Translations under genes and position numbers: made by a program
In this document: in pieces, positions 50,355-59,493 of the stretch
How the letters are laid out: each line of letters starts with the position of its first letter
Position numbering within the stretch: position 1 is the stretch's first letter
The notes under the pieces: generated by a model
What the model saw: only the letters and a program-made list of their open reading frames with translations
Databases searched by the model: none
What the model was told of the DNA's origin: nothing
DNA from: an uncultured Chitinophagaceae bacterium
Lineage (GTDB): Bacteria > Bacteroidota > Bacteroidia > Chitinophagales > Chitinophagaceae
Reading direction: 5' to 3'
NCBI GenBank assembly: GCA_937958995.1
Contig: CALGAP010000004.1
Location: 62,001 to 126,000 of the forward strand
DNA length: 64,000 bases

Positions 50355-51440
50355 ATGAAGGTTACACCTTTTACACAGAAGCATATTGCCCTGGGAGCAA
50401 AAATGGCGGAGTTTGCCGGATTCAATATGCCCATTTCATACAGCGGCATCAACGACGAGCACGCCACTGTGCGCCGCAATGCCGGCATATTCGACGTGAG
50501 TCATATGGGCGAATTCATTCTGAAAGGCGATAAAGCGCTCGACCTCATACAGCGTGTAACCTCCAACGACGCATCCAAACTCACCGCAGGCAAAGCGCAG
50601 TACAGCTGTATGCCCAATGAACAAGGCGGTATAGTGGATGACCTGCTGGTGTATTGCCTGGAGCCTGGCAAAGCATACATGCTGGTGGTGAATGCATCGA
50701 ATATTGAAAAAGACTGGAACTGGATGGTGAAGCATAACACCGAAAACGCAGAACTGCACAATATATCTGACCGCACCTGCCTGCTGGCTGTGCAGGGACC
50801 CAATGCCACCAAAATTTTGCAGCCGCTCGCAGAAATGGATATCATGAACCTCGCTTACTACACATTCACCAAAGGAAAATTTGCGGGCGTTGACAATGTA
50901 CTAGTGAGTGCAACCGGCTATACCGGCGCAGGTGGTGTAGAGATTTATTTCGAAGACAAAGATGGAAATGCAGATAAGATCTGGGACGAGATTTTTAAAA
51001 TCGGCGGTCCGCAGGGATTAAAACCCATCGGCCTGGGAGCGCGCGATACCCTACGCCTGGAAATGGGCTTCTGTCTTTATGGAAATGATATTGACGATAC
51101 CACCACTCCGCTCGAAGCCGGTCTTGGCTGGATTACCAAATTCACCAAAGAATTCACTGCCAGATCAATCTTAGAAAAACAAAAAGCCGAAGGCCTGAAG
51201 CGCAAGCTCGTCGGTTTTGTGATGGTTGACAGGGGCATTCCGCGCCACGGCTACGAAATAAAAGATGCCGCGGGCAACAAGATCGGCTACGTTACCTCCG
51301 GTACCCAATCGCCCACTTTACAAAATGCGATTGGTATGGGCTACGTTTCCATTGAGCATGCAGCCCTGGACAGCGAGATTTACGTTGCAGTAAGAGACAA
51401 GTTGCTGAAGGCGAAAGTGACGAAGTTTCCGTTGGTATAG
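50355..51440 (+). CDS. gcvT: Aminomethyltransferase, glycine cleavage T protein
   Basis: The 361-residue enzyme is a full GcvT. PFTQKHIALGAKMAEFAGFN opens it, FDVSHMGEFILKG carries the folate-site region, YSCMPNEQGGIVDDLLVYCL follows, and GYTGAGGVEIYFEDK with GARDTLRLEMGFCLYGNDID lead into the C-terminal barrel (GIPRHGYEIKDAAGNKIGYV). It transfers the aminomethyl carbon of glycine to tetrahydrofolate. The other glycine cleavage genes are not in the window. Confidence 0.97.
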   Translation: MKVTPFTQKHIALGAKMAEFAGFNMPISYSGINDEHATVRRNAGIFDVSHMGEFILKGDKALDLIQRVTSNDASKLTAGKAQYSCMPNEQGGIVDDLLVYCLEPGKAYMLVVNASNIEKDWNWMVKHNTENAELHNISDRTCLLAVQGPNATKILQPLAEMDIMNLAYYTFTKGKFAGVDNVLVSATGYTGAGGVEIYFEDKDGNADKIWDEIFKIGGPQGLKPIGLGARDTLRLEMGFCLYGNDIDDTTTPLEAGLGWITKFTKEFTARSILEKQKAEGLKRKLVGFVMVDRGIPRHGYEIKDAAGNKIGYVTSGTQSPTLQNAIGMGYVSIEHAALDSEIYVAVRDKLLKAKVTKFPLV

Positions 51441-51541
51441 GGTGGGTGATTTAACCGAAACCGGAAACCATTTCCCGCGAAGTGGCTCATTTCTTGCTGT
51501 AAAACTCGCGATCCAATCCTTAAGTAATAACCAGCGATTTT

Positions 51542-52018
51542 ATGCCCACGATACACCTGACCACCTTTATCGCCGCCCCGGCCGAAAGAGTTTTTGACCT
51601 TGCCCGCAGCATAGACCTGCACAAAAAATCAATGGCCCACACCAATGAGGAAGCCGTTGCAGGCACCACAGCAGGCCTGATCGGGCTTCATGAAACAGTG
51701 ACCTGGAAAGCCCGCCACCTGATGAAGACGCGCTACCTGAAATCGGAGATCACCGCCATGGACCGCCCGCATTTTTTCACCGACGAAATGAGACAGGGTG
51801 ATTTCAAGAGCCTGAAGCACGAACACCACTTCAAGCAGATTGAGAATGGCACGCTGATGATCGATATCATCCATTTCGAATCTCCTTATGGGAAACTGGG
51901 CCAGCTGATCAATTCTCTTTATCTCACCAGGTATATGCAAAAACTCATCGAGCACCGCAATGCTGCGATCAAAGAATACGCGGAAAGCAATAAGTGGCAG
52001 AATATTTTGAATAAATAG
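51542..52018 (+). CDS. SRPBCC-superfamily ligand-binding protein
   Basis: The 158-residue protein has the START-like fold: IHLTTFIAAPAERVFDLARS (first strand and helix), TVTWKARHLMKTRYLKSEIT, and FKSLKHEHHFKQIENGTLMI, followed by a long C-terminal helix (LYLTRYMQKLIEHRNAAIKE). SRPBCC proteins bind hydrophobic ligands or act as cyclases. The match is to the cyclase/dehydrase-like group and the ligand is unknown. Confidence 0.88.
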   Translation: MPTIHLTTFIAAPAERVFDLARSIDLHKKSMAHTNEEAVAGTTAGLIGLHETVTWKARHLMKTRYLKSEITAMDRPHFFTDEMRQGDFKSLKHEHHFKQIENGTLMIDIIHFESPYGKLGQLINSLYLTRYMQKLIEHRNAAIKEYAESNKWQNILNK

Positions 52019-52139
52019 TAAAAAATCAATCAAAGAGTGCTCACGGAATTTTGGATGCAGCAAGTGGGGGCCTCTTATCAGTAATTCGCGGAACCATTTG
52101 ATCTGCGCAATCCATATTCAATCCGTGCCATCTTTTCGT

Positions 52140-52147
52140 TAATTTTG
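52140..52147 (+). promoter_or_regulatory. Candidate -7 box (TAATTTTG) of comB
   Basis: The octamer fits TAnnTTTG and lies 14 bases before the ATG at 52162. A -33 TTG is not visible. Confidence 0.42.
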
Positions 52148-52161
52148 CGCTTTATTGACTT

Positions 52162-52899
52162 ATGACGAATAGTAAGCCTGCGTTGCACACATCCTTATCC
52201 CCTTCGCTCTTTCACCTGTACGATATAAACAATGCTATTGTAGTAATTGTAGATGTTTTGCGAGCCACTTCCACTATTGCCACTGCGCTGTATAATGGCG
52301 CAAAATGCGTGATACCAGTCGATAGCGTGGCAAAATGTATTGAGTTGGGAAAAAAAATTGACGCGATTACTGCAGGCGAACGTGACGGAAAAATTGCGGA
52401 AGGATTGGAGTATGGCAATTCGCCCTTTGAGTATCCGAGAGAATTTATTGCGGGAAAGACATTGGTGTTCACTACCACTAATGGCACCCGCTTATTACAT
52501 ATGGCGCTCGAGCGCGGCGCCGGTCATATCATTACCGGTTCTTTTCCTAACTTGTCAGCGGTTTGCGATTATCTGATTGCGCAAAATCAACCGGTAGTTA
52601 TCGGTTGTGCAGCCTGGAAAGATCGCGTGAATATGGAAGATATGCTCTTCGCAGGAGCGGTGATACATAGGGTGAAAAGTCATTTTGCTATCAACTGTGA
52701 TTCATCGCAGATAGCCGAGACGCTGTACATGAAAGCGAAGAAGGATCTGTTTGAATTTATGAAAGAAAAAAATGCTTCGCATTATCACCGCCTGATGAAT
52801 TTTGGAGTTGAAGGTGATATTCGTTATTGTCTCACACCCGACTGCGCCAACGTGCTGCCATTCTATGAAGATGGAAAGCTGGTGACCCACAACTGGTAA
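52162..52899 (+). CDS. comB: 2-phosphosulfolactate phosphatase family (ComB)
   Basis: The 245 residues match ComB. VVIVDVLRATSTIATALYNG, GERDGKIAEGLEYGNSPFEY, LVFTTTNGTRLLHMAL and NMEDMLFAGAVIHRV are the family blocks. In archaea ComB acts in coenzyme M synthesis. Bacteroidota carry it without the rest of that pathway, so the physiological substrate here is uncertain. It lies 29 bases upstream of an mscS gene and is probably cotranscribed. Confidence 0.94.
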   Translation: MTNSKPALHTSLSPSLFHLYDINNAIVVIVDVLRATSTIATALYNGAKCVIPVDSVAKCIELGKKIDAITAGERDGKIAEGLEYGNSPFEYPREFIAGKTLVFTTTNGTRLLHMALERGAGHIITGSFPNLSAVCDYLIAQNQPVVIGCAAWKDRVNMEDMLFAGAVIHRVKSHFAINCDSSQIAETLYMKAKKDLFEFMKEKNASHYHRLMNFGVEGDIRYCLTPDCANVLPFYEDGKLVTHNW

Positions 52900-52928
52900 G
52901 CTGGCATAAAATTTAGGGGGTTAAATCA

Positions 52929-54014
52929 ATGAATTCATTCTGGGAACAGGTTTACTGGGGGAATACTGTACGGTCTTATTTTATAGCGGCTGCCAGTATA
53001 CTGGTGGTGTGGCTCATTATACGCCTGGTTAAGAAGTTTTTTGTGAACCAGGTTCAAAGGATTACCAGCCGCACCAGCACCACGCTCGATGACCAGTTAT
53101 CTACCCTTATAGAAAAATTCGGCATTCCCTGGCTGTTCATATTTGCGAACTATTCAATCATTCAGCAGTTAAATCTGCATCCCCGTCTCGATAAGGTGCT
53201 GAATGGCGCCATGGCCTTCGTGACCATGTATTTTGCCGTGAGGCTGATCAATTACATGATCCAGGTGTCGCTGGCCGGTTATATGCGCCGCAAGGGCGAA
53301 AGCGAAGCACGCATCCGCCATCTCAGCGGCATGTTAATTGTAGTAAAGGGATTTGTATGGGTAATTGGCCTGCTTACCCTGGCCCGGAACTTCGGGTTTG
53401 ACGTAAGCACCCTGCTGGCCAGCCTCGGTGTAGGAGGTATAGCTATTGCGCTGGCCTCGCAGGCCATACTGGGCGACCTGTTCAGCTACCTGGTGATCTT
53501 CTTTGACAAGCCATTCGAAATCGGCGACTTTGTGATCCTGGGCCCCGATACACTGGGTACTGTGGAATACATTGGTATAAAAACCACCCGTATCCGCAGT
53601 CTCTCAGGCGAACAGCTTATCATTTCAAACACCAACATGACAAATGCCACCATCCGCAATTACAAACGGATGGAAAGAAGGCGTGTCGTGTTTAAGGTGG
53701 GCGTAGTGTACCAGACCGGGTATGAACTGTTGCAGAAAGTGCCTGAACTCCTGAAATCCATTATACTTGAACAGGAAAATGTCACTTTCGACAGGGCTCA
53801 CCTGCAGGAATACGCTGTGTACTGCATAAACTTTGAGGTGGTATATTTTGTTAATAGTCCTGATTACAACAAGTACATGGACGTGCAACAACGGGTTTTG
53901 TTCCGTATCCATGAAGAATTTTCAAAGCTGGGAATACAGTTTGCCATTCCCGCGCAAACGGTTTTTATAGGCGATTCACAGAAGGACGCCGACGCGAAAA
54001 AAACAAGGAATTGA
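52929..54014 (+). CDS. Small-conductance mechanosensitive channel (MscS family)
   Basis: The 361-residue protein has three to four N-terminal membrane helices and the MscS pore and beta domain: ASLGVGGIAIALASQAILGD (the Gly/Ala-rich pore helix), LVIFFDKPFEIGDFVILG, and VEYIGIKTTRIRSLSGEQ. The C-terminal alpha/beta cage follows. It opens under membrane tension during osmotic downshock. No extra regulatory domains are seen. Confidence 0.95.
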   Translation: MNSFWEQVYWGNTVRSYFIAAASILVVWLIIRLVKKFFVNQVQRITSRTSTTLDDQLSTLIEKFGIPWLFIFANYSIIQQLNLHPRLDKVLNGAMAFVTMYFAVRLINYMIQVSLAGYMRRKGESEARIRHLSGMLIVVKGFVWVIGLLTLARNFGFDVSTLLASLGVGGIAIALASQAILGDLFSYLVIFFDKPFEIGDFVILGPDTLGTVEYIGIKTTRIRSLSGEQLIISNTNMTNATIRNYKRMERRRVVFKVGVVYQTGYELLQKVPELLKSIILEQENVTFDRAHLQEYAVYCINFEVVYFVNSPDYNKYMDVQQRVLFRIHEEFSKLGIQFAIPAQTVFIGDSQKDADAKKTRN

Positions 54015-54300
54015 TATATCGCGAGTCTGCTCAGAATATACCCGTTAACCGCTGAGCATCAGGCGAAGCGGACAAGCAGCGTCGCCAGTTAACCCCGGTT
54101 TTGGGGGTAACTAAAATTTTTGCTTTTTCCAAATTTGATGTATTATTGCGGTCGGAATAGGGCTGATAAGGGATAGCCGATTCTCCAAGAAGCTCATCAG
54201 TTTATCTCATTCCACTCAATATATACATTCACTCAAAAGTTTTTTTCACAAACAAAGATTGATTAACGCAGCGGTTAATCATTAACTCTCAAGTATTTTT

Positions 54301-55941
54301 ATGTATGACATACTGCAATTGAACGACATGCTCGTTCCTGAACTGTTGGATATAGCAGAGCAGTTAAAAATCCCCAACGCTAAGAAGCTGGACAAACAGG
54401 AGCTCGTTTACAAAATCCTCGATAAGCAGGCTGTACTAGCAAGCGCTGATAAGTCAACTCCCAATGAAGAAAAGGGAAAAAGGAAACGTATTGTTAAAAC
54501 AAGTACCGCCAATAGCACGGAAGAAGCCGATGTGGTAAGTGGTGGTGAAAAACCCAAGAAAGAGGTGAAAAAAGAAACACCGAAGAAGAAATCGGTAGAG
54601 AAAGCATCTTCCAAAAAATCAACCCGTTCTAAGAAAACTGAAGTTGAAGAAGAGACAGAACCGATCATCGAAGAAGATACACAAATGGCCGCGGCCGGCG
54701 ACGAAATGATCGTAGATCCGCTGCCCGTAGAATCGGATGTAATTGCTGAAGTACCTCCTGTGCAAAACGGAGAAGCGCCGCAAAAAGCTTATCCTTCGCG
54801 CCGCGAAACAGTGTTTAACATAGAATTCGACGGCGTAATCATGGCCGAAGGTGTATTGGAAATGATGCCCGATGGCTATGGCTTCCTCCGCTCTTCGGAT
54901 TATAACTACCTGTCATCGCCCGACGATATCTACGTGTCACCATCACAGATAAAACTGTTTGGCTTAAAAACCGGTGATACCGTTTACGGCGCTGTTCGCC
55001 CCCCCAAAGAAGGCGAAAAATATTTTGCCCTGCTGAAAGTAGAAACCATCAATGGCAAGCAACCCGAAGAAGTGCGCGACCGCGTGCCATTCGATTACCT
55101 GACGCCATTGTTCCCCTACGAAAAGCTGAACCTGTTTACCAACTCTAATTCCTATAGCACGCGCATTATGGACATCTTTACCCCCATAGGTAAAGGCCAG
55201 CGCGGATTGATCGTGGCGCAGCCCAAAACAGGTAAGACCATGCTGCTGAAAGAGGTGGCCAACGCCATTGCGGCTAACCACCCCGAATGTTACCTGATGG
55301 TAGTGCTGGTGGACGAGCGCCCTGAGGAAGTAACCGATATGGAGCGTAGCGTAAAGGCAGAAGTAATTGCTTCTACTTTCGACGAACCTGCTGAAAAACA
55401 CGTGAAAGTATCAACCATCGCTTTGCAGAAAGCAAAACGACTGGTGGAATGCGGTCACGATGTGGTGATATTACTCGACTCAATTACACGTCTTGCACGT
55501 GCGCATAATACAGTGGCGCCCGCTTCCGGTAAAGTGTTGTCGGGTGGTGTGGAAGCCAACGCTATGCAGAAACCCAAACAATTCTTCGGCGCTGCACGTA
55601 AGATAGAGAACGGCGGAAGCCTTACCATTCTTGCCACCGCGCTGATCGACACCGGTTCAAAGATGGACGAAGTGATTTTTGAAGAATTCAAGGGTACCGG
55701 TAATATGGAATTGCAGCTTGACCGCCGCCTGGCCAACAAGCGCATATTCCCTGCCATTGACCTGGTTGCTTCATCAACCCGCCGCGACGACCTGTTGCTG
55801 GAAAAAGATGTGCTGCAACGCATGAACCTGCTGCGCGTATATCTTACTGACATGAACACCGAAGAGGCAATGACGGAACTGCTGAAGCGCATGCGCGGAA
55901 CCAAAGACAACTATGAGTTCCTCGCCAGCATGAGCAGCTAA
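54301..55941 (+). CDS. rho: Transcription termination factor Rho with N-terminal insertion
   Basis: The 546-residue protein has the SAP-like Rho N-terminal helix (1-40: LNDMLVPELLDIAEQLKIPN), then a Lys/Glu/Ser-rich disordered insertion of about 110 residues. The RNA-binding OB domain (GVLEMMPDGYGFLRSSDYNY) and the hexameric ATPase (QPKTGKT near 305, VLVDERPEEVTDM) follow. The insertion makes it about 125 residues longer than enterobacterial Rho (419 residues). Bacteroidota Rho commonly carry such insertions, known to affect condensate formation in Bacteroides. It is monocistronic with a leader of nearly 300 bases. Confidence 0.97.
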   Translation: MYDILQLNDMLVPELLDIAEQLKIPNAKKLDKQELVYKILDKQAVLASADKSTPNEEKGKRKRIVKTSTANSTEEADVVSGGEKPKKEVKKETPKKKSVEKASSKKSTRSKKTEVEEETEPIIEEDTQMAAAGDEMIVDPLPVESDVIAEVPPVQNGEAPQKAYPSRRETVFNIEFDGVIMAEGVLEMMPDGYGFLRSSDYNYLSSPDDIYVSPSQIKLFGLKTGDTVYGAVRPPKEGEKYFALLKVETINGKQPEEVRDRVPFDYLTPLFPYEKLNLFTNSNSYSTRIMDIFTPIGKGQRGLIVAQPKTGKTMLLKEVANAIAANHPECYLMVVLVDERPEEVTDMERSVKAEVIASTFDEPAEKHVKVSTIALQKAKRLVECGHDVVILLDSITRLARAHNTVAPASGKVLSGGVEANAMQKPKQFFGAARKIENGGSLTILATALIDTGSKMDEVIFEEFKGTGNMELQLDRRLANKRIFPAIDLVASSTRRDDLLLEKDVLQRMNLLRVYLTDMNTEEAMTELLKRMRGTKDNYEFLASMSS

Positions 55942-56078
55942 GAATTAATTGAATAAGATTTTAGCATATTCCATCATGGCGCTGCGCCTGCTCGGAGTGG
56001 CAGGCTTCCTTTGCTTCATGCTGACAATCGAAAGAAAGACAGTAGATGGGTTTTATTTAGCCTCGAGGAATGAATGGC

Positions 56079-56792
56079 TTATTCGATGAGAATGCCTTTA
56101 AGCCGTTCTTTTCTCCAATAACCCATCAGCTGGCGGGCTACTGCCGAGTCTCTTAATTCATACACGAAGTAGGTGTTGGTGGGAATGTTGAATTTCCAGA
56201 TTGCCGCTACACGCCCTACCGAGTCCAAATCTTCTATACCCATCACGGCGAAATTGTCTTTATCGAGCCACAGCGCTTCCTCAATCGAAACTTCCGGACC
56301 GCCATAAAGAATGCGTGTTTTCTTACCCGTTTTTAAGTTCACGAGTGAAACTTCCGTTTCAGGTTCCATAGCCGTGCCCTGCCATTTGCCCCTGGCATTT
56401 TTTCGCATAGCCACATGGTAGCTGTCCATATCGATAAACATGCTGCTGTCGGGCGAATATTTCAACAGCGGACCATAGGCTTCCAGGAAATTCTTATCGG
56501 GCTTAAAATCGGTCACCAGCAGCTGGCTGTCGCTATAGCTATGCTCCATACGAAAGCGGCTCCAGTCGAAAGCAGGAACCTGCCGCTTGGCATAGTTGGA
56601 GAATGCCAGCGTGCTGAAGGTATTGATATTTTCCGTGGACAGCGAGGTATCGAATGCTTCGGTGGTGACACTATCATCGGGGTCGGTCACCACCTGGGCA
56701 GGGGGTTCCGCTTTTTTGTCTTCGCCGCTGCCGCAGGCAACAGCCAACAATGTGATGACAGCGGTAAGAATTAGCAGGTGTCGGGTTTTCAT
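56079..56792 (-). CDS. Hypothetical exported lipoprotein
   Basis: With the start at 56792 the product has 237 residues and a lipoprotein signal (LILTAVITLLAVACGSGEDK). A Thr/Asp-rich linker follows, then a beta-rich body (LLVTDFKPDKNFLEAYGPLL, YSPDSSMFIDMDSYHVAM, LYGGPEVSIEEALWLDKDNF) that reads like one propeller-type sheet. I do not recognise the family. It follows the pterin dehydratase gene by 24 bases on the same strand. Confidence 0.82.
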   Translation of the reverse strand: MKTRHLLILTAVITLLAVACGSGEDKKAEPPAQVVTDPDDSVTTEAFDTSLSTENINTFSTLAFSNYAKRQVPAFDWSRFRMEHSYSDSQLLVTDFKPDKNFLEAYGPLLKYSPDSSMFIDMDSYHVAMRKNARGKWQGTAMEPETEVSLVNLKTGKKTRILYGGPEVSIEEALWLDKDNFAVMGIEDLDSVGRVAAIWKFNIPTNTYFVYELRDSAVARQLMGYWRKERLKGILIE

Positions 56793-56816
56793 AATAAACA
56801 AGTTAGCAAATTATTG

Positions 56817-57047
56817 TCACACCAGCTTGTCTATACGCTGTGCCAGTTTGCGGTCTTTTTCGGTAACCACATCGCCTGCATCGTGCGTAGAAAGCCATAT
56901 TTCCACAGTATTCCAAACATTGGTCCAAAGTGGGTGATGGTTCATTTTTTCTGCCTCCAGCGCCACCCGGGTCATAAAGGCAAAAGCTTCGGAAAAATCA
57001 GCAAACTCGAATTTGCGGTATAGTTTGTTGTTTTGTTCTTGCCACAT
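56817..57047 (-). CDS. 4a-hydroxytetrahydrobiopterin dehydratase (PCD/DCoH)
   Basis: The 76-residue protein is a complete but short PCD. EAEKMNHHPLWTNVWNTVEI and LSTHDAGDVVTEKDRKLAQRI carry the diagnostic 'HHP.W..V.N.V...L.THD...T.KD..LA' signature. It recycles oxidised pterin cofactor after aromatic amino-acid hydroxylation. No phenylalanine hydroxylase gene is in the window. Confidence 0.93.
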   Translation of the reverse strand: MWQEQNNKLYRKFEFADFSEAFAFMTRVALEAEKMNHHPLWTNVWNTVEIWLSTHDAGDVVTEKDRKLAQRIDKLV

Positions 57048-57159
57048 AGTAAAGGTTTTTTGTGAGCGGGTACAGGGTGGGTGTTTCGGGTTTCAGTTTT
57101 GGGTTTTGTGATTAGCGCCTCGCGTGTGGCGGGGCGAGTAATGGATTGTAGGTTTTCTG

Positions 57160-57594
57160 TTAAAATATCAGGTGACCTTTGTTTTTGATTTTTTCGTTGG
57201 TGAGTTCCATTACAAGCTGAACCACACCGATGCTTTTTACGGAGGATATCAGTTCGTGGAGGCGGTCGTCGGGAACGGTATCGCCTTTGAGCAGCCACAG
57301 GTAATCGAGATGGCGGAACTCGGGCAACAGGTATTCTCCGTCAAATTGATTATTATATAAATAATGTACCAGGCTACTGGCGGGCTCGCGGTATTCGAAA
57401 ACGGAGAAATAATAACGGCGTTGCTTTTTAATAAGCTGAATTTCAAGATCGTTGTTGATGCGAAAGTCGAATTGAAGCACCTGGTTCACATGCCAGCAAA
57501 ACTGGTAACTCTTCAATGGCGCTACAATACCCAGCAGACGGGTATTGTCGAAAAAATCATCGGCCAGGTCTTCGATGTCGAGCTTTAGTTTCAT
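57160..57594 (-). CDS. IPExxxVDY-family protein
   Basis: The 144-residue cytoplasmic protein contains LPEFRHLDYLWLLKGD near residue 90, a variant of the IPExxxVDY signature that names a small Bacteroidota family. No enzyme function is known. It lies 13 bases after the M28 peptidase gene on the same strand. Confidence 0.85.
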   Translation of the reverse strand: MKLKLDIEDLADDFFDNTRLLGIVAPLKSYQFCWHVNQVLQFDFRINNDLEIQLIKKQRRYYFSVFEYREPASSLVHYLYNNQFDGEYLLPEFRHLDYLWLLKGDTVPDDRLHELISSVKSIGVVQLVMELTNEKIKNKGHLIF

Positions 57595-57607
57595 TTATTG
57601 ACAGTCA

Positions 57608-59260
57608 CTAAAATTCCACGTTTGTCTCCAGCTCCTCGCTTCCCCTTTTATATTTTACCACCACCTTATCGCCCTTCTTGAATTTTCCGAGTGCCTGCAT
57701 ATAGGCCTCCATCGAGTTAATGCTGTGTTCGCCCAGTTGCAGAATCACGTCGCCGGTCTTGATGCCTGCCTTTTGCGCGGGGCGACCTTCTGAAACGCCA
57801 TCCACCTTTATACCTGCGCCGCTGAAAGTATAATCGGGCATAATACCCAACGACACGCTGAAGCGGGCAGTGGTGCTGGTTTGCTGCTCGCGGGTCTTGG
57901 TAAAGGCCAGCTTGCCCTTGCCGGCGGCTCCACTCACGATGCTTTCAATCAGGCGAATGATTTGCAACTCGCCGGTGTAATTAATCTTGTCTGCATCATC
58001 GCTGGGGCGGTGATAATCGCTGTGAGTGCCGGTAAAGAAGAACAATACGGGTATATCCTTGCGGTAAAATGATGTGTGATCGCTGGGACCTGTGCCACTG
58101 CTGTCGAAACTAATGTTGAGCTGTTTGCTCTTTTTCATGCTGCCAAACAATTCTCCCCAGGCAGGTGAGGTGCCGTAACCGCCAACAGTAAGCGGTTTGT
58201 TGCCGTCGTACAATCTTCCCACCATATCCATATTGATCATGTAGCTTACTTCTTGCAGGTTGATGGTGGGATTTTCGGTGAAATATTTTGAGCCATTCAG
58301 TCCTAATTCTTCGCCGGAAAATGCTACGAACACGTAATTGTTGTTTTTATTCTTCGATGATTTCATCAGGCGCGCCAGCTCAATCAACGCCGCTGTGCCG
58401 CTGGCATTATCATCTGCTCCGTTATGAATCAGTTTTTCACCAGTGCGCACCATGCTGTTTCCATCTTCGCCATAACCCAAATGATCGTAGTGCGCGCCAA
58501 AAACTACTGTATATGGCGCATTGTTATTGATATAGCCCACCACGTTATGACCGGTTCTTTGCCTGGCGCCGATATCAACTTTCAGGCGCATATCAAGCGT
58601 AGCCGATTCATCTGCCAGGTATTGCCTCCGTGCCTTATCAGTAAGATACACAACCGGAATGGGCAAGGTTTCAGCACGATCTTTTGCATTAAATTTTAAA
58701 CCATCCTGTATAGCAGAACTGTTATACAGGATCAATGCTGTAGCGCCCTTTTCGGCAGATTGTTTTGCTTTGTTCCTGATGGCTTCTTCCAGGTCGTAAT
58801 GCGGGTTGTCTTTGTTATCTTCCAATAAATCTTTCAGATCAAAAAACCAGGGTACGTCGCGTTCTTTCAGCGCCATAGATACGGCGGCTTCAAGACTTTT
58901 GTTAGCACTATAAACAAGCGGGAAAAACTCATCATCCAGTTTCAGTTCATGACCATTGATCAGGAGCAATGTCTGCGGATTCACTTGTTTACCATCGTTT
59001 ATTTCAAAGGGTTGGAACCAGGTGTCATCTTCGCCTTTAGGTTCCAGGCCGGCTTTTTGAAATTGTGCGCTGATGTATTCGCGGGCCAGTTGTTCGCCTG
59101 CAGTGCCTGCCCTGCGTCCCTCCAGTTTGTCATCGGCCAGGTAGCTGATATGAGCTTTCAGATTGGCAACAATAGCGCGGTCCGCTTTGCTTAAGCGCTG
59201 ACCAACAACGGAAGAGGAGATTAATAAAGTAACTATGAAAAAACGCAGAAACTGCTTCAT
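57608..59260 (-). CDS. Exported M28-family zinc aminopeptidase with PA and PDZ domains
   Basis: The 550-residue protein has a signal peptide, a protease-associated insert (about 100-220), and an M28 catalytic domain. The zinc set is visible as GAHYDHLG, NGADDNASG, SGEELGL (catalytic Glu), NMDMVGR and THSDYHRPSDD. A C-terminal PDZ domain follows (YTFSGAGIKVDGVSEGRPAQKAGIKTGD region, about 460-550). It cleaves N-terminal residues from peptides in the periplasm or outside. A full promoter lies on the minus strand at 59297-59326. Confidence 0.95.
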   Translation of the reverse strand: MKQFLRFFIVTLLISSSVVGQRLSKADRAIVANLKAHISYLADDKLEGRRAGTAGEQLAREYISAQFQKAGLEPKGEDDTWFQPFEINDGKQVNPQTLLLINGHELKLDDEFFPLVYSANKSLEAAVSMALKERDVPWFFDLKDLLEDNKDNPHYDLEEAIRNKAKQSAEKGATALILYNSSAIQDGLKFNAKDRAETLPIPVVYLTDKARRQYLADESATLDMRLKVDIGARQRTGHNVVGYINNNAPYTVVFGAHYDHLGYGEDGNSMVRTGEKLIHNGADDNASGTAALIELARLMKSSKNKNNNYVFVAFSGEELGLNGSKYFTENPTINLQEVSYMINMDMVGRLYDGNKPLTVGGYGTSPAWGELFGSMKKSKQLNISFDSSGTGPSDHTSFYRKDIPVLFFFTGTHSDYHRPSDDADKINYTGELQIIRLIESIVSGAAGKGKLAFTKTREQQTSTTARFSVSLGIMPDYTFSGAGIKVDGVSEGRPAQKAGIKTGDVILQLGEHSINSMEAYMQALGKFKKGDKVVVKYKRGSEELETNVEF

Positions 59261-59296
59261 TGCACTACTAAGTTTTTATGGGGTAAATGCCAGAGG

Positions 59297-59326
59297 CAAA
59301 GGTATATATGGCAAAGCCTATACCAA
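59297..59326 (-). promoter_or_regulatory. Promoter of the M28 peptidase gene
   Basis: On the minus strand TTG (59324-59326), 19 bases, TACCTTTG (59297-59304): both elements fit the Bacteroidota consensus, with about 30 nt of leader before the start at 59260. Confidence 0.7.
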
Positions 59327-59423
59327 TAATTGTTAGAAACATTTTTAAAAGATTAGCAAATAAACAGGCGTGGTATTTCCCCATTCGCCGCTATTTTCCT
59401 TTAAAACCTCGTGATTTTTCCCT

Positions 59424-59431
59424 TACTTTTG
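59424..59431 (+). promoter_or_regulatory. Candidate -7 box (TACTTTTG) of the SNF2 gene
   Basis: The octamer fits TAnnTTTG about 60 bases before the ATG at 59494. No clear -33 TTG is seen. Confidence 0.42.
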
Positions 59432-59493
59432 CAGATTACCCTTTTCGGAACCAGGAGGGGAAAGAGGGTAAAGGTTAGTAAAACAGAATTAGC

